Positions 46,812 through 55,215 of a stretch of DNA of 64,000 nucleotides are shown here, in pieces. The notes below the pieces were generated by a model, which worked only from the letters and a program-made list of their open reading frames with translations, was not told the origin of the DNA and ran no database searches. The position numbers and the translations under genes are program-made. The DNA is from Thermoflavifilum sp. (GTDB lineage Bacteria > Bacteroidota > Bacteroidia > Chitinophagales > Chitinophagaceae), in contig NZ_CP063141.1 in assembly GCF_014961315.1 (NCBI RefSeq), forward strand, positions 1,240,001 to 1,304,000, read 5' to 3'. The first letter of the stretch is position 1. Every line of letters begins with the position of its first letter.

Positions 46812-46840
46812 ATCCCCGGAGTCTAAGTCCGGGGATTTCT
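46812..46840 (+). terminator. Rho-independent terminator after the OmpA lipoprotein gene
   Basis: Perfect 9-base stem ATCCCCGGA at 46812-46820 and TCCGGGGAT at 46828-46836, 7-base loop, then TTCTTTTA. It lies between the OmpA gene and the convergent DUF1634 gene and could act in both directions, though the T-run is only good on plus. Confidence 0.8.
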
Positions 46841-46841
46841 T

Positions 46842-47222
46842 TTATCCACCTAAACCGGAGAAAATACCAATCATCAAAATCCCCAGCACTATCAGCGTAA
46901 GCACAATATAAAGTACATCCTTTTCGAGGATAAATCCAATAATAGAAAAGAATACTCTGGCAACAGGCGTGGCAATGAGTAATACGATACCGAATTGTAT
47001 AAAGGCTTTAATGTTTCCTTGCAGCATCGCATGCAAGATGCCCTGCAGGCTGGTGAGATCCGCATGTTCACCACGAAACGTATGAAAATGAGGAGTATCG
47101 CCGGCATGGTACAAAAGAAACAAAAAGCCACTCACAGCCACCACGGTAGCTGAAAGCGTAACACCCCAGCGCAGCAGATAACTGAGAAATATTTCAATGC
47201 GTTGATCATTGATGCGCTTCAT
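46842..47222 (-). CDS. DUF1634 membrane protein, partner of the TauE/SafE protein
   Basis: 126 residues with three transmembrane segments (SATVVAVSGFLFLLY, FIQFGIVLLIATPVARVFF, VLYIVLTLIVLGILMIGIF). DUF1634 proteins are regularly encoded beside TauE/SafE permeases, as here, where the permease stop lies seven bases upstream. A role as an accessory subunit of that anion exporter is inferred from this association. Confidence 0.85.
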   Translation of the reverse strand: MKRINDQRIEIFLSYLLRWGVTLSATVVAVSGFLFLLYHAGDTPHFHTFRGEHADLTSLQGILHAMLQGNIKAFIQFGIVLLIATPVARVFFSIIGFILEKDVLYIVLTLIVLGILMIGIFSGLGG

Positions 47223-47228
47223 TGTGGA

Positions 47229-48068
47229 TTAGATTTTGTGTAATACACCATTGTAAATCATTTCCAGACCCAGAACAGTAATCACCACAATAAACAAAAT
47301 GCGTAACCAGCTTGTCGTGGCTTTCATCAAAATGCGCGCGCCTATCATGGAACCTACCAACACACCCAGCACCACTGGCATAGACAGAACCGGATCAATA
47401 TATCCCCTCGTGAGATAAACACTGGCACTTGCTGCTGCCGTTACCCCAATCATGAAATTGCTGGTGGTGGTGGATACTTTAAAAGGGATATGCATGATAT
47501 TGTCCATGGCCACCACTTTCAGCGAGCCCGAGCCCAGTCCTAACAATCCTGAAATAATACCGGCAAACATCATCATACCATAACCGCCTGCCACGTGATG
47601 CACGGCATAAGGAATTTTGCGACCATGTTCGTCCGGGAAATCACCGTTTAGCTTCAATATTCTGGCCAGTTTACTGGATTGATCCACATCCAGATGATCT
47701 TGTTTTTTCTTCAAAGAGATCAGCGCGGAATACAGGATAACGATTCCTGCAAGAATAGCGATAAAATACGTGGGCAGATAACTCGCCAGTATGGCGCCCA
47801 CAATAGCTCCTGAAGTAGTGGCCACTTCCAGAAACATGGCGATCCGGATATTGGAAAACCCTTCTTTTACGTAAGCAGCAGCAGATCCCGAAGAAGTGGC
47901 GATTACCGCAACCAGCGAAGTGCCGATGGCATAGCGAATATCGATATGAAAGCCAATGGTGAGCAGCGGAATGATCACCACACCACCTCCAAGTCCGGTT
48001 AATGAACCCAGCAAACCCGCCAGCAATGCGCCTGCCAGTAGAATCAGCGTAAATGTGAGCAAACTCAT
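47229..48068 (-). CDS. TauE/SafE-family sulfite/organosulfonate permease
   Basis: About 279 residues and seven to eight transmembrane segments. The family repeats GLLGSLTGLGGGVVIIPLL at the N-terminus and GIISGLLGLGSGSLKV in the second half are both visible. Members move sulfite, sulfoacetate or other small anions; the substrate here is unknown. The ATG at 48068 puts the first membrane segment at the N-terminus; an in-frame start at 48179 would add 37 residues, half of them overlapping the VanZ gene. Its DUF1634 partner follows after six bases. Confidence 0.92.
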   Translation of the reverse strand: MSLLTFTLILLAGALLAGLLGSLTGLGGGVVIIPLLTIGFHIDIRYAIGTSLVAVIATSSGSAAAYVKEGFSNIRIAMFLEVATTSGAIVGAILASYLPTYFIAILAGIVILYSALISLKKKQDHLDVDQSSKLARILKLNGDFPDEHGRKIPYAVHHVAGGYGMMMFAGIISGLLGLGSGSLKVVAMDNIMHIPFKVSTTTSNFMIGVTAAASASVYLTRGYIDPVLSMPVVLGVLVGSMIGARILMKATTSWLRILFIVVITVLGLEMIYNGVLHKI

Positions 48069-48154
48069 AAAGCGTCTTCTTTCAAAGATGTGCAAAGGTA
48101 CGGCAAGTGAACCTGCCAATTGGTAACCTGTGTCACACGTCTGGCAGAGAAAGC

Positions 48155-48568
48155 TCAATGCAGCAAAATCCTTATCCAATCCTGCAAATAACGCTGGCTG
48201 ATATAGCCTCCTATGATTGCTCCTATAGCATCGGCTACCATATCGCCAATTTCAAAATCACGATGAATGAAAGGAATATCCTTTTGTAGAAATTCAATGG
48301 TTATGCCCAGTATAATACCCGCAATGATAAAATACACCACGCGCTGATGATACATCTGACCGCGATGCAGATAAAGGGCAGCACTCCACAAAATCACAAA
48401 CAACAGGAAAAAGAAAGCATGTACCAGTTTATCGAACTGAGGAATATGGTTCAACACAATATTCTCCGGCAATACTTTTGCCGGCATAAGCGTGAGTACC
48501 AGAATGATACAGGTCCATATCCAGGCTGGCAGATAATATTTCCAGTTTTTTCGCAAAGCAATTTCCAT
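48155..48568 (-). CDS. VanZ-like membrane protein
   Basis: 137 residues with four hydrophobic segments and the VanZ-like pattern PQFDKLVHAFFFLLF, GITIEFLQ and DFEIGDMVADAIGA. Some VanZ proteins give teicoplanin resistance in Gram-positives, but Bacteroidota members have no such known role and are probably phosphotransfer or envelope proteins. The ATG at 48568 is used; a TTG precedes it directly. It is followed by the TauE gene and preceded by gcvH, all on the minus strand. Confidence 0.85.
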   Translation of the reverse strand: MEIALRKNWKYYLPAWIWTCIILVLTLMPAKVLPENIVLNHIPQFDKLVHAFFFLLFVILWSAALYLHRGQMYHQRVVYFIIAGIILGITIEFLQKDIPFIHRDFEIGDMVADAIGAIIGGYISQRYLQDWIRILLH

Positions 48569-48589
48569 CAAAATCTTGCTGTAAGAAAT

Positions 48590-48970
48590 TTAATTTCCTA
48601 CCAGTTGTTGATATTGTTCTGCTCCCAGTAATTCGTTGAGTTGTGAAGGCTCACTCAACTTAATTTTAATCATCCATCCTTCCCCGTAAGGATCCTGATT
48701 AACCAGTTCTGGCGCTTCATTCAGGCGTGGGTTTATTTCAATAATGGTGCCCTTTACAGGCATGTATAATTCGGATACCGTTTTTACGGCTTCAACCGTA
48801 CCGAATGGCGTATGTGCATCCAGTTCTTTTCCCGCAGATGGGATATCCACATAAACAATATCACCTAATTCGCGTTGTGCAAAATCTGTTATACCCACCG
48901 TGGCGGTATCACCCTGCACGGCTATCCATTCGTGTTCTGGTGTATATTTCAGGTGTTCAGGAAATTTCAT
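48590..48970 (-). CDS. gcvH: Glycine cleavage system H protein
   Basis: Lipoyl carrier that shuttles the aminomethyl group between the P, T and L proteins of glycine cleavage. 126 residues from the ATG at 48970 (a TTG at 48976 is the only alternative). The lipoylated lysine is Lys63 in GTVEAVKTVSELYMP, and the surrounding fold marks HEWIAVQG, IGDIV-type ELGDIVYVDIP and NPYGEGWMIKI are typical. Preceded on the minus strand by a good promoter at 48988-49016. The P and T genes are not in the window. Confidence 0.96.
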   Translation of the reverse strand: MKFPEHLKYTPEHEWIAVQGDTATVGITDFAQRELGDIVYVDIPSAGKELDAHTPFGTVEAVKTVSELYMPVKGTIIEINPRLNEAPELVNQDPYGEGWMIKIKLSEPSQLNELLGAEQYQQLVGN

Positions 48971-48987
48971 GGCCAAAATTTGTTGTG

Positions 48988-49016
48988 TAAAAATACAGGT
49001 TTGTGCTTAACTGCAA
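48988..49016 (-). promoter_or_regulatory. Promoter of gcvH
   Basis: Minus strand: TTG at 49016-49014, 18-base spacer, TATTTTTA at 48995-48988 (seven of eight matches to TAnnTTTG), 18 bases before the start codon. The TTG lies in a small hairpin CTGCA-AAAA-TGCAG at 49011-49024. Confidence 0.5.
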
Positions 49017-49027
49017 AAATGCAGGAT

Positions 49028-49372
49028 TCAGGATTGCTGTTCCAGCAGTGGTTGAAAATAACGCAATATCAACTTTTTTAACCAGATTTCCTGTTGTTCG
49101 GCATCCATATCGGGTAGGGGTTTTAGTTGTTGGAACTGCGGCCATCCATCCTTATCTTTTTTTATAAAGCGGTAATATCCTTCCTGTGCCAGTATAGTGC
49201 AGGTGCCTACATGTATCAGATCCTGTTTTTCTTCTTTGCTGAACTGGGTTCTGGAGGAGCTGATTTCCTGTATGCCGATGAGCATCAGCACACCTTCTAT
49301 ACCGGGTTTGCGTCCCAGTCGGTTTACCAGCATATGTTCAAGCGTCTTCCAGTTTTCGTTTACATCATCCAT
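49028..49372 (-). CDS. Conserved-looking hypothetical protein
   Basis: 114 residues, cytoplasmic by composition (no signal or membrane segment), acidic and helical. Stretches such as GIEGVLMLIGIQEIS, EEKQDLIHVGTCTILA and EIWLKKLILRYF look like a real folded domain. I do not recognise the family. It lies 11 bases or so from the gcvH promoter and on the same strand, and is divergent from the MoxR gene. Confidence 0.7.
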   Translation of the reverse strand: MDDVNENWKTLEHMLVNRLGRKPGIEGVLMLIGIQEISSSRTQFSKEEKQDLIHVGTCTILAQEGYYRFIKKDKDGWPQFQQLKPLPDMDAEQQEIWLKKLILRYFQPLLEQQS

Positions 49373-49542
49373 GATTCCGTGTAGTTTTAACTTTTTCTGA
49401 TAGGCACTTGCCTGTAGCTTTGCTTTGAACGATATGAAATGGAAATAGGGATATGTTTTAACACGGGTTTAACAGCACATCCGTAACCTTCAAATCATAT
49501 TGCAAACTTATTATTATTTTAGCAACCACTCAATCTGATATC

Positions 49543-50544
49543 ATGGAACAAGCTACAGCAGATGTTCGTGCGTTACACGATCAAATACATCAGGCCAGTG
49601 CGTTTGTAGATTTATTGCATATGGAGATGGGGAAAGTGATTGTGGGACAGAAATATATGGTTGATCGTTTGATGGTGGCTCTTCTGGCACAGGGACATGT
49701 GTTGCTGGAGGGCGTGCCTGGTCTGGCCAAAACGCTTGCCATCAAATCGCTTGCGGCCTGTATTCGTGCGCATTTCAGTCGGATTCAGTTTACCCCTGAT
49801 TTATTACCTGCCGATGTGATTGGCACCATGATTTATAATCAACAGCAGAATAATTTTGTAGTACGTAAAGGCCCCATCTTCGCGAATTTTGTACTGGCCG
49901 ATGAAATTAATCGTGCACCGGCTAAAGTACAGAGTGCCTTGCTGGAAGCCATGCAGGAAAAACAGGTTACCATTGGTGATCAAACCTTTCCCCTGGAAGA
50001 ACCTTTTCTGGTGCTGGCGACACAGAATCCCATTGAACAGGAAGGCACCTATCCGCTTCCTGAGGCTCAGGTCGATCGTTTCATGTTGAAAGTAGTGGTA
50101 GGTTATCCCACGAAAGAAGAAGAAGTAAAAATCATCAGACAGAATATTCAACCCGATGGATTACCCAAAGTAAATCCGGTGGTGCATCCGCAGGATATTC
50201 TTGCAGCAAGGCAACTGGTGCGTAGCGTGTATATGGATGAAAAAATTGAAAAATATATCATTGATATTGTATTTGCTACGCGTCAGCCCGCTGAATACAA
50301 ATTATCCAGATTAGCTCCGCTTATTGCCTATGCGGCATCTCCCCGTGCCAGTATCAATCTGGCGCTTGCTGCTAAGGCTTATGCGTTTATCAAGCGCAGG
50401 GGATATGTGATTCCGGAAGATGTACGCAGTGTATGTTATGATGTGATGCGGCATCGCATTGGCCTCACTTATGAAGCTGAAGCCGAAAATGTAACTACAG
50501 AAAACATCATCAGTGAAATCCTCAATGTGGTAGAAGTGCCCTGA
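49543..50544 (+). CDS. MoxR-family AAA+ ATPase
   Basis: Chaperone-like ATPase of 333 residues working with DUF58 and VWA proteins. Walker A is GVPGLAKT, Walker B ADEINRAP followed by KVQSALLEAMQE, and the sensor 1 segment ATQNPIEQEGTYPLPEAQ is intact. The helical lid ends the protein. It is the first gene of the Bat-type set running to 53457, with 35 bases to the DUF58 gene. Confidence 0.94.
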   Translation: MEQATADVRALHDQIHQASAFVDLLHMEMGKVIVGQKYMVDRLMVALLAQGHVLLEGVPGLAKTLAIKSLAACIRAHFSRIQFTPDLLPADVIGTMIYNQQQNNFVVRKGPIFANFVLADEINRAPAKVQSALLEAMQEKQVTIGDQTFPLEEPFLVLATQNPIEQEGTYPLPEAQVDRFMLKVVVGYPTKEEEVKIIRQNIQPDGLPKVNPVVHPQDILAARQLVRSVYMDEKIEKYIIDIVFATRQPAEYKLSRLAPLIAYAASPRASINLALAAKAYAFIKRRGYVIPEDVRSVCYDVMRHRIGLTYEAEAENVTTENIISEILNVVEVP

Positions 50545-50579
50545 TCACTTGTGCCTGAAGATCGTGTAATTTTTTTCTC

Positions 50580-51446
50580 ATGGACACCACCGAATTATTG
50601 AAAAAAGTTCGAAAAATTGAAATCAAAACAAAAGGCCTGTCTAATCATATTTTTTCAGGTGAATACCATAGTGCCTTCAAGGGGAGAGGCATGAGTTTCA
50701 GTGAAGTAAGGGAATATACTTTTGGAGATGATGTACGAACGATCGACTGGAATGTAACGGCTCGTTTTTCTCACCCTTACGTGAAAATCTTTGAAGAAGA
50801 GCGTGAGCTTACGGTGATGTTGCTGGTGGATATCAGCAGCAGTGCGTTGTTCGGTACCATTCAACAAACCAAGCGCGATCTGATCACGGAAATATGTGCC
50901 GTGCTTTCTTTCTCGGCCGTTCATAATCATGATAAAGTTGGTGTTGTTTTCTTTAGCAAGGGTATTGAAAAATATATTCCGCCTAAAAAAGGCAGTTCAC
51001 ATACCCTGCTCATCATCCGGGATTTGTTATCCATGGAAGCCACCCGGCAGGGGACGGATATTGCAGCGGCACTGCGGTTTTTCAACAACGCCGTTAAAAA
51101 AAGAGCAATTGTGTTTTTGCTGTCGGATTTTTTTGCGGATCAATATGAAGATGCCTTGCAGATTGTCGCGCGTAAGCATGATTTAATCGGAATTCATGTA
51201 TATGATCCGCATGAAAAAGAATTGCCGCCGGTAGGGCTGGTGAAGATGATGGATGCTGAAACGGGAGAAACCTTGTGGTTGGACACCATGGATGGGCAGG
51301 TGAGGAAAAAATATGCAGCCCAATTTCAGCAGCATGTCCAGTATTGTCGGAATGCCTTTACCCGGAGTGGTGCCTCATTAATCAGTATTCGCACGGATGA
51401 AGATTATGTTCGCATTTTGCAGGGTTTTTTTGCCAGGCGTATATAA
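50580..51446 (+). CDS. DUF58 domain protein (MoxR partner)
   Basis: 288 residues. The DUF58 hallmark is FSEVREYTFGDDVRTIDWNV near residue 45-65, followed by a degenerate VWA-like fold with VMLLVDISSSALFG. Such proteins pair with MoxR ATPases and VWA proteins in stress or envelope functions. Its end overlaps the following gene by 50 bases, in a different frame. Confidence 0.92.
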   Translation: MDTTELLKKVRKIEIKTKGLSNHIFSGEYHSAFKGRGMSFSEVREYTFGDDVRTIDWNVTARFSHPYVKIFEEERELTVMLLVDISSSALFGTIQQTKRDLITEICAVLSFSAVHNHDKVGVVFFSKGIEKYIPPKKGSSHTLLIIRDLLSMEATRQGTDIAAALRFFNNAVKKRAIVFLLSDFFADQYEDALQIVARKHDLIGIHVYDPHEKELPPVGLVKMMDAETGETLWLDTMDGQVRKKYAAQFQQHVQYCRNAFTRSGASLISIRTDEDYVRILQGFFARRI

Positions 51447-52443
51447 GCATCTAAAATTCGGATGGAGCTGTTGCGTGGCGTTTGCCGGCATCATGTGGCA
51501 GGCTACGCTCTATGCGCAGCAGCCTCATGTGGAAGTGCATACCGATTCTGCACAAATCCTTATAGGCAGCCAGTTTCATCTGTATCTTGACGTTAGCTTA
51601 CCTACGGCTTACAAGCTTCAGGGTTATGCCCTGCCGGATTCATTCAATCATATTGAAATCATCAATCGTGCACCGGCTGATACGGTATCGACCGGTGGGC
51701 TATGGCATTATCATCAGGTATTGACACTTACCTCATTCGACTCGGGACGCTGGCTGATTCCCGCTTTTCCTGTAGTACTGGCCTCATCCCGGCCCGACGA
51801 CACCACCCATGTGATTTTACAAACGGATTCGTTGTGGATTGCCGTGCAGACCGTGCCTGTAGATACCAGTCAGCCTTTTAAACCTATCAAAGACATTCGC
51901 CGCGTGAAGCTTACCTGGCTGGATATTTTGCCTGATGTGTTGCTTGGTATTGCGCTGTTAGTAATCGTATGGGCCATCGTATATGTTTTACGACGACGTA
52001 AGCGTAAGCCTCAACCTGCCGTGATCCAACAGCCCTTGCAGCCACCTTATGAAGAGGCCATGGCTCAATTAAAGCAATGGCAGACAGAGCAGGCCTGGAC
52101 AAAAATGCATATGAAGGAATATTTCACCCGGCTTACCGATGTATTGCGGAGATATGTGGAACGGGCTTTTGAAATTCCAGCCATGGAAATCACTTCTGGT
52201 GAATTGCTTGAGCATATTGATCAGCATCCTCTGTTGCGTATGCATCGTGCAATATGGGATGAGATATTATCGGAAGCAGATCGGGTAAAATTTGCCAGAT
52301 GGTCTTCTTCTGCTGATATGGCTGCACATTGCCTGGATAAAGCCATTGAGGTGGTGGAAGCCATTCATCAGGCGCAGCAAGCTCAGGCGCTGTCCGAGCA
52401 GGCGACCGAACAGGCCGCTACATTAAAAGATACAAGCAAATAA
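51397..52443 (+). CDS. BatD/DUF4381-like membrane protein of the Bat operon
   Basis: Up to 348 residues. An N-terminal hydrophobic stretch (CVAFAGIMWQATLYAQ) is likely a signal peptide, then a beta-rich periplasmic domain (VEVHTDSAQILIGSQF), one transmembrane segment at about 185-205 (LLGIALLVIVWAIVYVL) and a helical cytoplasmic tail with DVLRRYVERAFEIPAM. This order is that of the BatD/DUF4381 type. The start is unclear: ATG 51397 overlaps DUF58 by 50 bases; a GTG at about 51475 would give a shorter signal. A four-base gap separates it from BatA. Confidence 0.78.
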   Translation: MKIMFAFCRVFLPGVYKHLKFGWSCCVAFAGIMWQATLYAQQPHVEVHTDSAQILIGSQFHLYLDVSLPTAYKLQGYALPDSFNHIEIINRAPADTVSTGGLWHYHQVLTLTSFDSGRWLIPAFPVVLASSRPDDTTHVILQTDSLWIAVQTVPVDTSQPFKPIKDIRRVKLTWLDILPDVLLGIALLVIVWAIVYVLRRRKRKPQPAVIQQPLQPPYEEAMAQLKQWQTEQAWTKMHMKEYFTRLTDVLRRYVERAFEIPAMEITSGELLEHIDQHPLLRMHRAIWDEILSEADRVKFARWSSSADMAAHCLDKAIEVVEAIHQAQQAQALSEQATEQAATLKDTSK

Positions 52444-52446
52444 GGC

Positions 52447-53457
52447 ATGGATAGCTTGTTGCATCATCATATTGTATTTGCCAATCCCTGGTGGCTATTG
52501 CTGTTAGGCCTGGTGCCCTTGTGGATATATCTGTACACGCGGAATCGGCGCAGGCAGCAAGCTTATCTGCAGGTGTCCTCCACGCGGGGAATGAAACAAT
52601 TGCCCGTTTCCTGGAAAGTACGGTTTCGATCTCTATTGATGGTTTTACGGATGATGGTGTATGTATTGTTGGTGGTGGCCCTGGCACGTCCGCAAGTCAC
52701 GGATGTGTTGCAAAATGTAAACAGTGAAGGCATCGATATTGTGATTTGCCTGGACATTTCGGGAAGCATGTTAGCGCAGGATTTTCATCCTAACCGCATC
52801 GAAGCCGCCAAAGCCGTAGCTAAGGATTTTATTCTGCACCGGCCGAATGATCGCATTGGACTGGTCATTTTTGCTGGACAGAGTTTTACTCAATGCCCGC
52901 TTACCATCGATCATGATTTTTTGATTCAGCAGCTCGAAAAAGTCCACAGTGGATTGCTGGAAGATGGCACGGCTATTGGCGACGGACTGGCTACTGCTGT
53001 ACAACGTTTGCGCGAGAGCCCGGCAAAAAGTAAAGTGGTGATTCTATTAACCGATGGGGTGAATAATATGGGATTGATTGACCCGATGACTGCCTTACAG
53101 ATTGCAAAGACTTATGGTGTGCGGGTATATACGATTGGCGTGGGTACACACGGCGTGGCACCCTATCCGGTACCGTTGCCCGGCGGAGGCACACAGCTGC
53201 AGGATATGCCTGTACAGATTGATGAAGCACTATTACAGAAAATTGCACAACAAACCGGTGGCGAATATTTTCGGGCTACAGGCAATACTTCGCTGCGCCG
53301 TATTTACAATCAGATTGACCAGATGGAAAAAACCAAGATTCAGGTTTCTTCATTCACCCAGTATGCCGATGTATTTTTCCCACTGGCCATTGCGGCGGCA
53401 ATTCTGCTTTTTCTGGAAATACTATTACGTTATGCGGTTTTCAAAACGCTTCCCTGA
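52447..53457 (+). CDS. VWA domain protein, BatA type
   Basis: 336 residues. Two N-terminal membrane segments (WWLLLLGLVPLWIYLY, VLRMMVYVLLVVALARPQ) precede a VWA domain with an intact MIDAS site, LDISGSMLAQDF from Asp103, and a C-terminal membrane segment (FPLAIAAAILLFLEILLRY). This is the BatA layout. BatA works with MoxR and DUF58 in Bacteroidota and was linked to oxygen tolerance in Bacteroides, a link still debated. No batB, batC or canonical batD follows; the operon ends here. Confidence 0.92.
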   Translation: MDSLLHHHIVFANPWWLLLLGLVPLWIYLYTRNRRRQQAYLQVSSTRGMKQLPVSWKVRFRSLLMVLRMMVYVLLVVALARPQVTDVLQNVNSEGIDIVICLDISGSMLAQDFHPNRIEAAKAVAKDFILHRPNDRIGLVIFAGQSFTQCPLTIDHDFLIQQLEKVHSGLLEDGTAIGDGLATAVQRLRESPAKSKVVILLTDGVNNMGLIDPMTALQIAKTYGVRVYTIGVGTHGVAPYPVPLPGGGTQLQDMPVQIDEALLQKIAQQTGGEYFRATGNTSLRRIYNQIDQMEKTKIQVSSFTQYADVFFPLAIAAAILLFLEILLRYAVFKTLP

Positions 53458-53496
53458 TCTCATCGGTTCTCTTATCTTTACTGCTAAAACATCCCT

Positions 53497-54420
53497 TTGC
53501 AGGCTACGATTTACAAGTCTACCGGCAGCTGGTATCAGGCGCGCACCGCTTCGGGCGAATGGATTTCCTGTCGTATTAAAGGAAAATTAAAAATCGACGA
53601 AGATATTTCTTCAACCAATCCCGTGGCTGTGGGCGATGAGGTCATCCTCAGCATTGATCCGCAAACCGGCGATGCATTGATTGAAGATATTCTTCCCAGA
53701 AAAAATTACATCATTCGAAGTTCGCCACACAAACGCGGACAGAAGCACATTCTTGCAGCCAATCTCGATCAGGCCTGGCTGATGGTTACCGTGCTGCAAC
53801 CCCGTACTTCAACGGGATTTATTGACCGATTTCTGGTAACTACGGCGGCTTATCATATTCCCACTTCTATTGTAATTAATAAAATCGATCTTCTGGATGC
53901 AGCAGCCAAAGCAATTGTGGCGGAATGGATTGAAGTGTATGAAAGCATGGGTTATCCGGTAGAATTGATTTCAGTAAAGACCGGTGAGGGCATCGAAACA
54001 TTGAACAGCAGGCTGCGACATCAAACTACGTTGCTGGCCGGACATTCGGGTGTGGGTAAGTCGTCGCTTATCAATGCCTTGATTCCGGGCCTTGCCCTGC
54101 GGGTACAGCCGATTAGTCAGTGGTCAGAAAAAGGTATGCACACCACCACTTTCGCTGAAATGTTTGAATTGCCTTATGGCGGTCGTATCATCGACACACC
54201 CGGCATACGGGAATTCGGTGTGGTAGATATTGCCCCGGAAGAGCTCAGTCATTATTTCCTGGATATGCAGAAATATGTGACCAGTTGCATGTTCAATAAT
54301 TGTTTACATCTTAATGAGCCCGGATGTGCTGTGAAAGAAGCGGTAGAAGAAGGTAAAATCCATTTTAAGCGATACGCGAATTACGTGCATATCCTGGAAA
54401 CCCTGCAGGGAAAAAAATAA
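53497..54420 (+). CDS. rsgA: Ribosome small subunit-dependent GTPase A
   Basis: Circularly permuted GTPase that helps 30S maturation; 307 residues. The permutation is seen directly: the G4 motif VINKIDLLD comes before the P-loop AGHSGVGKSSL and the G3 DTPG. An OB domain starts the chain (YKSTGSWYQART) and a zinc site CMFNNCLHLNEPGC ends it. The start codon is TTG at 53497: translation from it gives MQATIYKSTGSWY, matching the usual family start, and no ATG fits. It follows BatA by 39 bases. Confidence 0.95.
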   Translation: MQATIYKSTGSWYQARTASGEWISCRIKGKLKIDEDISSTNPVAVGDEVILSIDPQTGDALIEDILPRKNYIIRSSPHKRGQKHILAANLDQAWLMVTVLQPRTSTGFIDRFLVTTAAYHIPTSIVINKIDLLDAAAKAIVAEWIEVYESMGYPVELISVKTGEGIETLNSRLRHQTTLLAGHSGVGKSSLINALIPGLALRVQPISQWSEKGMHTTTFAEMFELPYGGRIIDTPGIREFGVVDIAPEELSHYFLDMQKYVTSCMFNNCLHLNEPGCAVKEAVEEGKIHFKRYANYVHILETLQGKK

Positions 54421-54434
54421 TTCAGGCACATGGA

Positions 54435-54629
54435 TTAAAAACCTTCCCGTATTTTTTTGGGAAAAATCTGCAGTTTTTTTTGATGCGATTTGATATCGGG
54501 ATTGCTCAACACTTTTTCCGCACCTACAGCAGGAACAGTATGTGGTGCACAGCTTTGCATGAACATAAAAAACAACAGTATTCCGGATATCTGTAAAACA
54601 TGAAAGACCAACCTATTTATTTTCTTCAT
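54435..54629 (-). CDS. Short lipoprotein of unknown function
   Basis: 64 residues from the ATG at 54629: a lipoprotein signal (LFFMFMQSC) and a 37-residue charged tail ending in lysines. It overlaps the end of the gamma-carbonic-anhydrase-like gene by 17 bases on the same strand, so it is co-transcribed with it. No family is recognised; its reality rests on the good lipobox and the coupling. Confidence 0.55.
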   Translation of the reverse strand: MKKINRLVFHVLQISGILLFFMFMQSCAPHTVPAVGAEKVLSNPDIKSHQKKLQIFPKKIREGF

Positions 54630-55134
54630 ACCATCCGGAGTAGAAAATATAGTTGTTGGCAATCCGTTCTATTTCACGATTTACCTGCTCGATGGGTATT
54701 TCTTTTAATTTTCTCGCCGGTACGCCTCCATAGATACAGCCGCTTTCCACCACGGTACCTTCCAGCACTACAGCGCCGGCCGCGATGATCACATTGGAGT
54801 GAATATGGGCATGATCCATCACAATTGCGCCCATACCAATCAGTACATTATCTTCAACCGTGCAGCCATGCAGGATAGCCCGATGCCCGATGGTTACATG
54901 GTCGCCGATGATGGTTTTGGTTTTCTGATAGGTGCAATGGATGATAGCCCCATCCTGAATATTCACCCGGTTGCCGATGCGGATGCTGTTCACATCAGCC
55001 CGGATAACCGCATTGAACCAGATGCTGCAATCATTCTTGATGACTACGTCGCCCACAATGGTGGCGTTCGGGGCAATGAAGCAATTTTCCCCAATTTCAG
55101 GATATCGATCTTTAACGGCTAAGATAACTGGCAT
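54613..55134 (-). CDS. Gamma-carbonic-anhydrase-like left-handed beta-helix protein
   Basis: 173 residues from the ATG at 55134. Hexapeptide repeats fill the chain (ATIVGDVVIKNDCSIW, VNIQDGAIIHCTY, VTIGHRAILHGCTV). The three zinc histidines of the family, in IIHC, TIGH and ILHG, are all present, so metal binding is likely and CO2 hydration or acyl-group chemistry possible. An in-frame start at 55224 would run through the divergent promoter palindrome and into the neighbouring gene's start, so it is rejected. Confidence 0.88.
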   Translation of the reverse strand: MPVILAVKDRYPEIGENCFIAPNATIVGDVVIKNDCSIWFNAVIRADVNSIRIGNRVNIQDGAIIHCTYQKTKTIIGDHVTIGHRAILHGCTVEDNVLIGMGAIVMDHAHIHSNVIIAAGAVVLEGTVVESGCIYGGVPARKLKEIPIEQVNREIERIANNYIFYSGWYEENK

Positions 55135-55184
55135 ATCGCAATATGGATTAAATGATGCATACACGCCATTCCCGATGAATGGTG

Positions 55185-55202
55185 GTACTTTTGCAAAAGT
55201 AC
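55185..55202. promoter_or_regulatory. Perfect 18-base palindrome carrying back-to-back -7 boxes
   Basis: GTACTTTTGCAAAAGTAC is an exact palindrome. Each half contains TACTTTTG, a full TAnnTTTG match: 55186-55193 on plus towards the aminotransferase gene, and 55201-55194 on minus towards the gamma-carbonic-anhydrase-like gene. The starts are 23 and 60 bases away. Neither strand shows a good -33 TTG at the right distance. Confidence 0.6.
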
Positions 55203-55215
55203 TCGAATTCAAATT

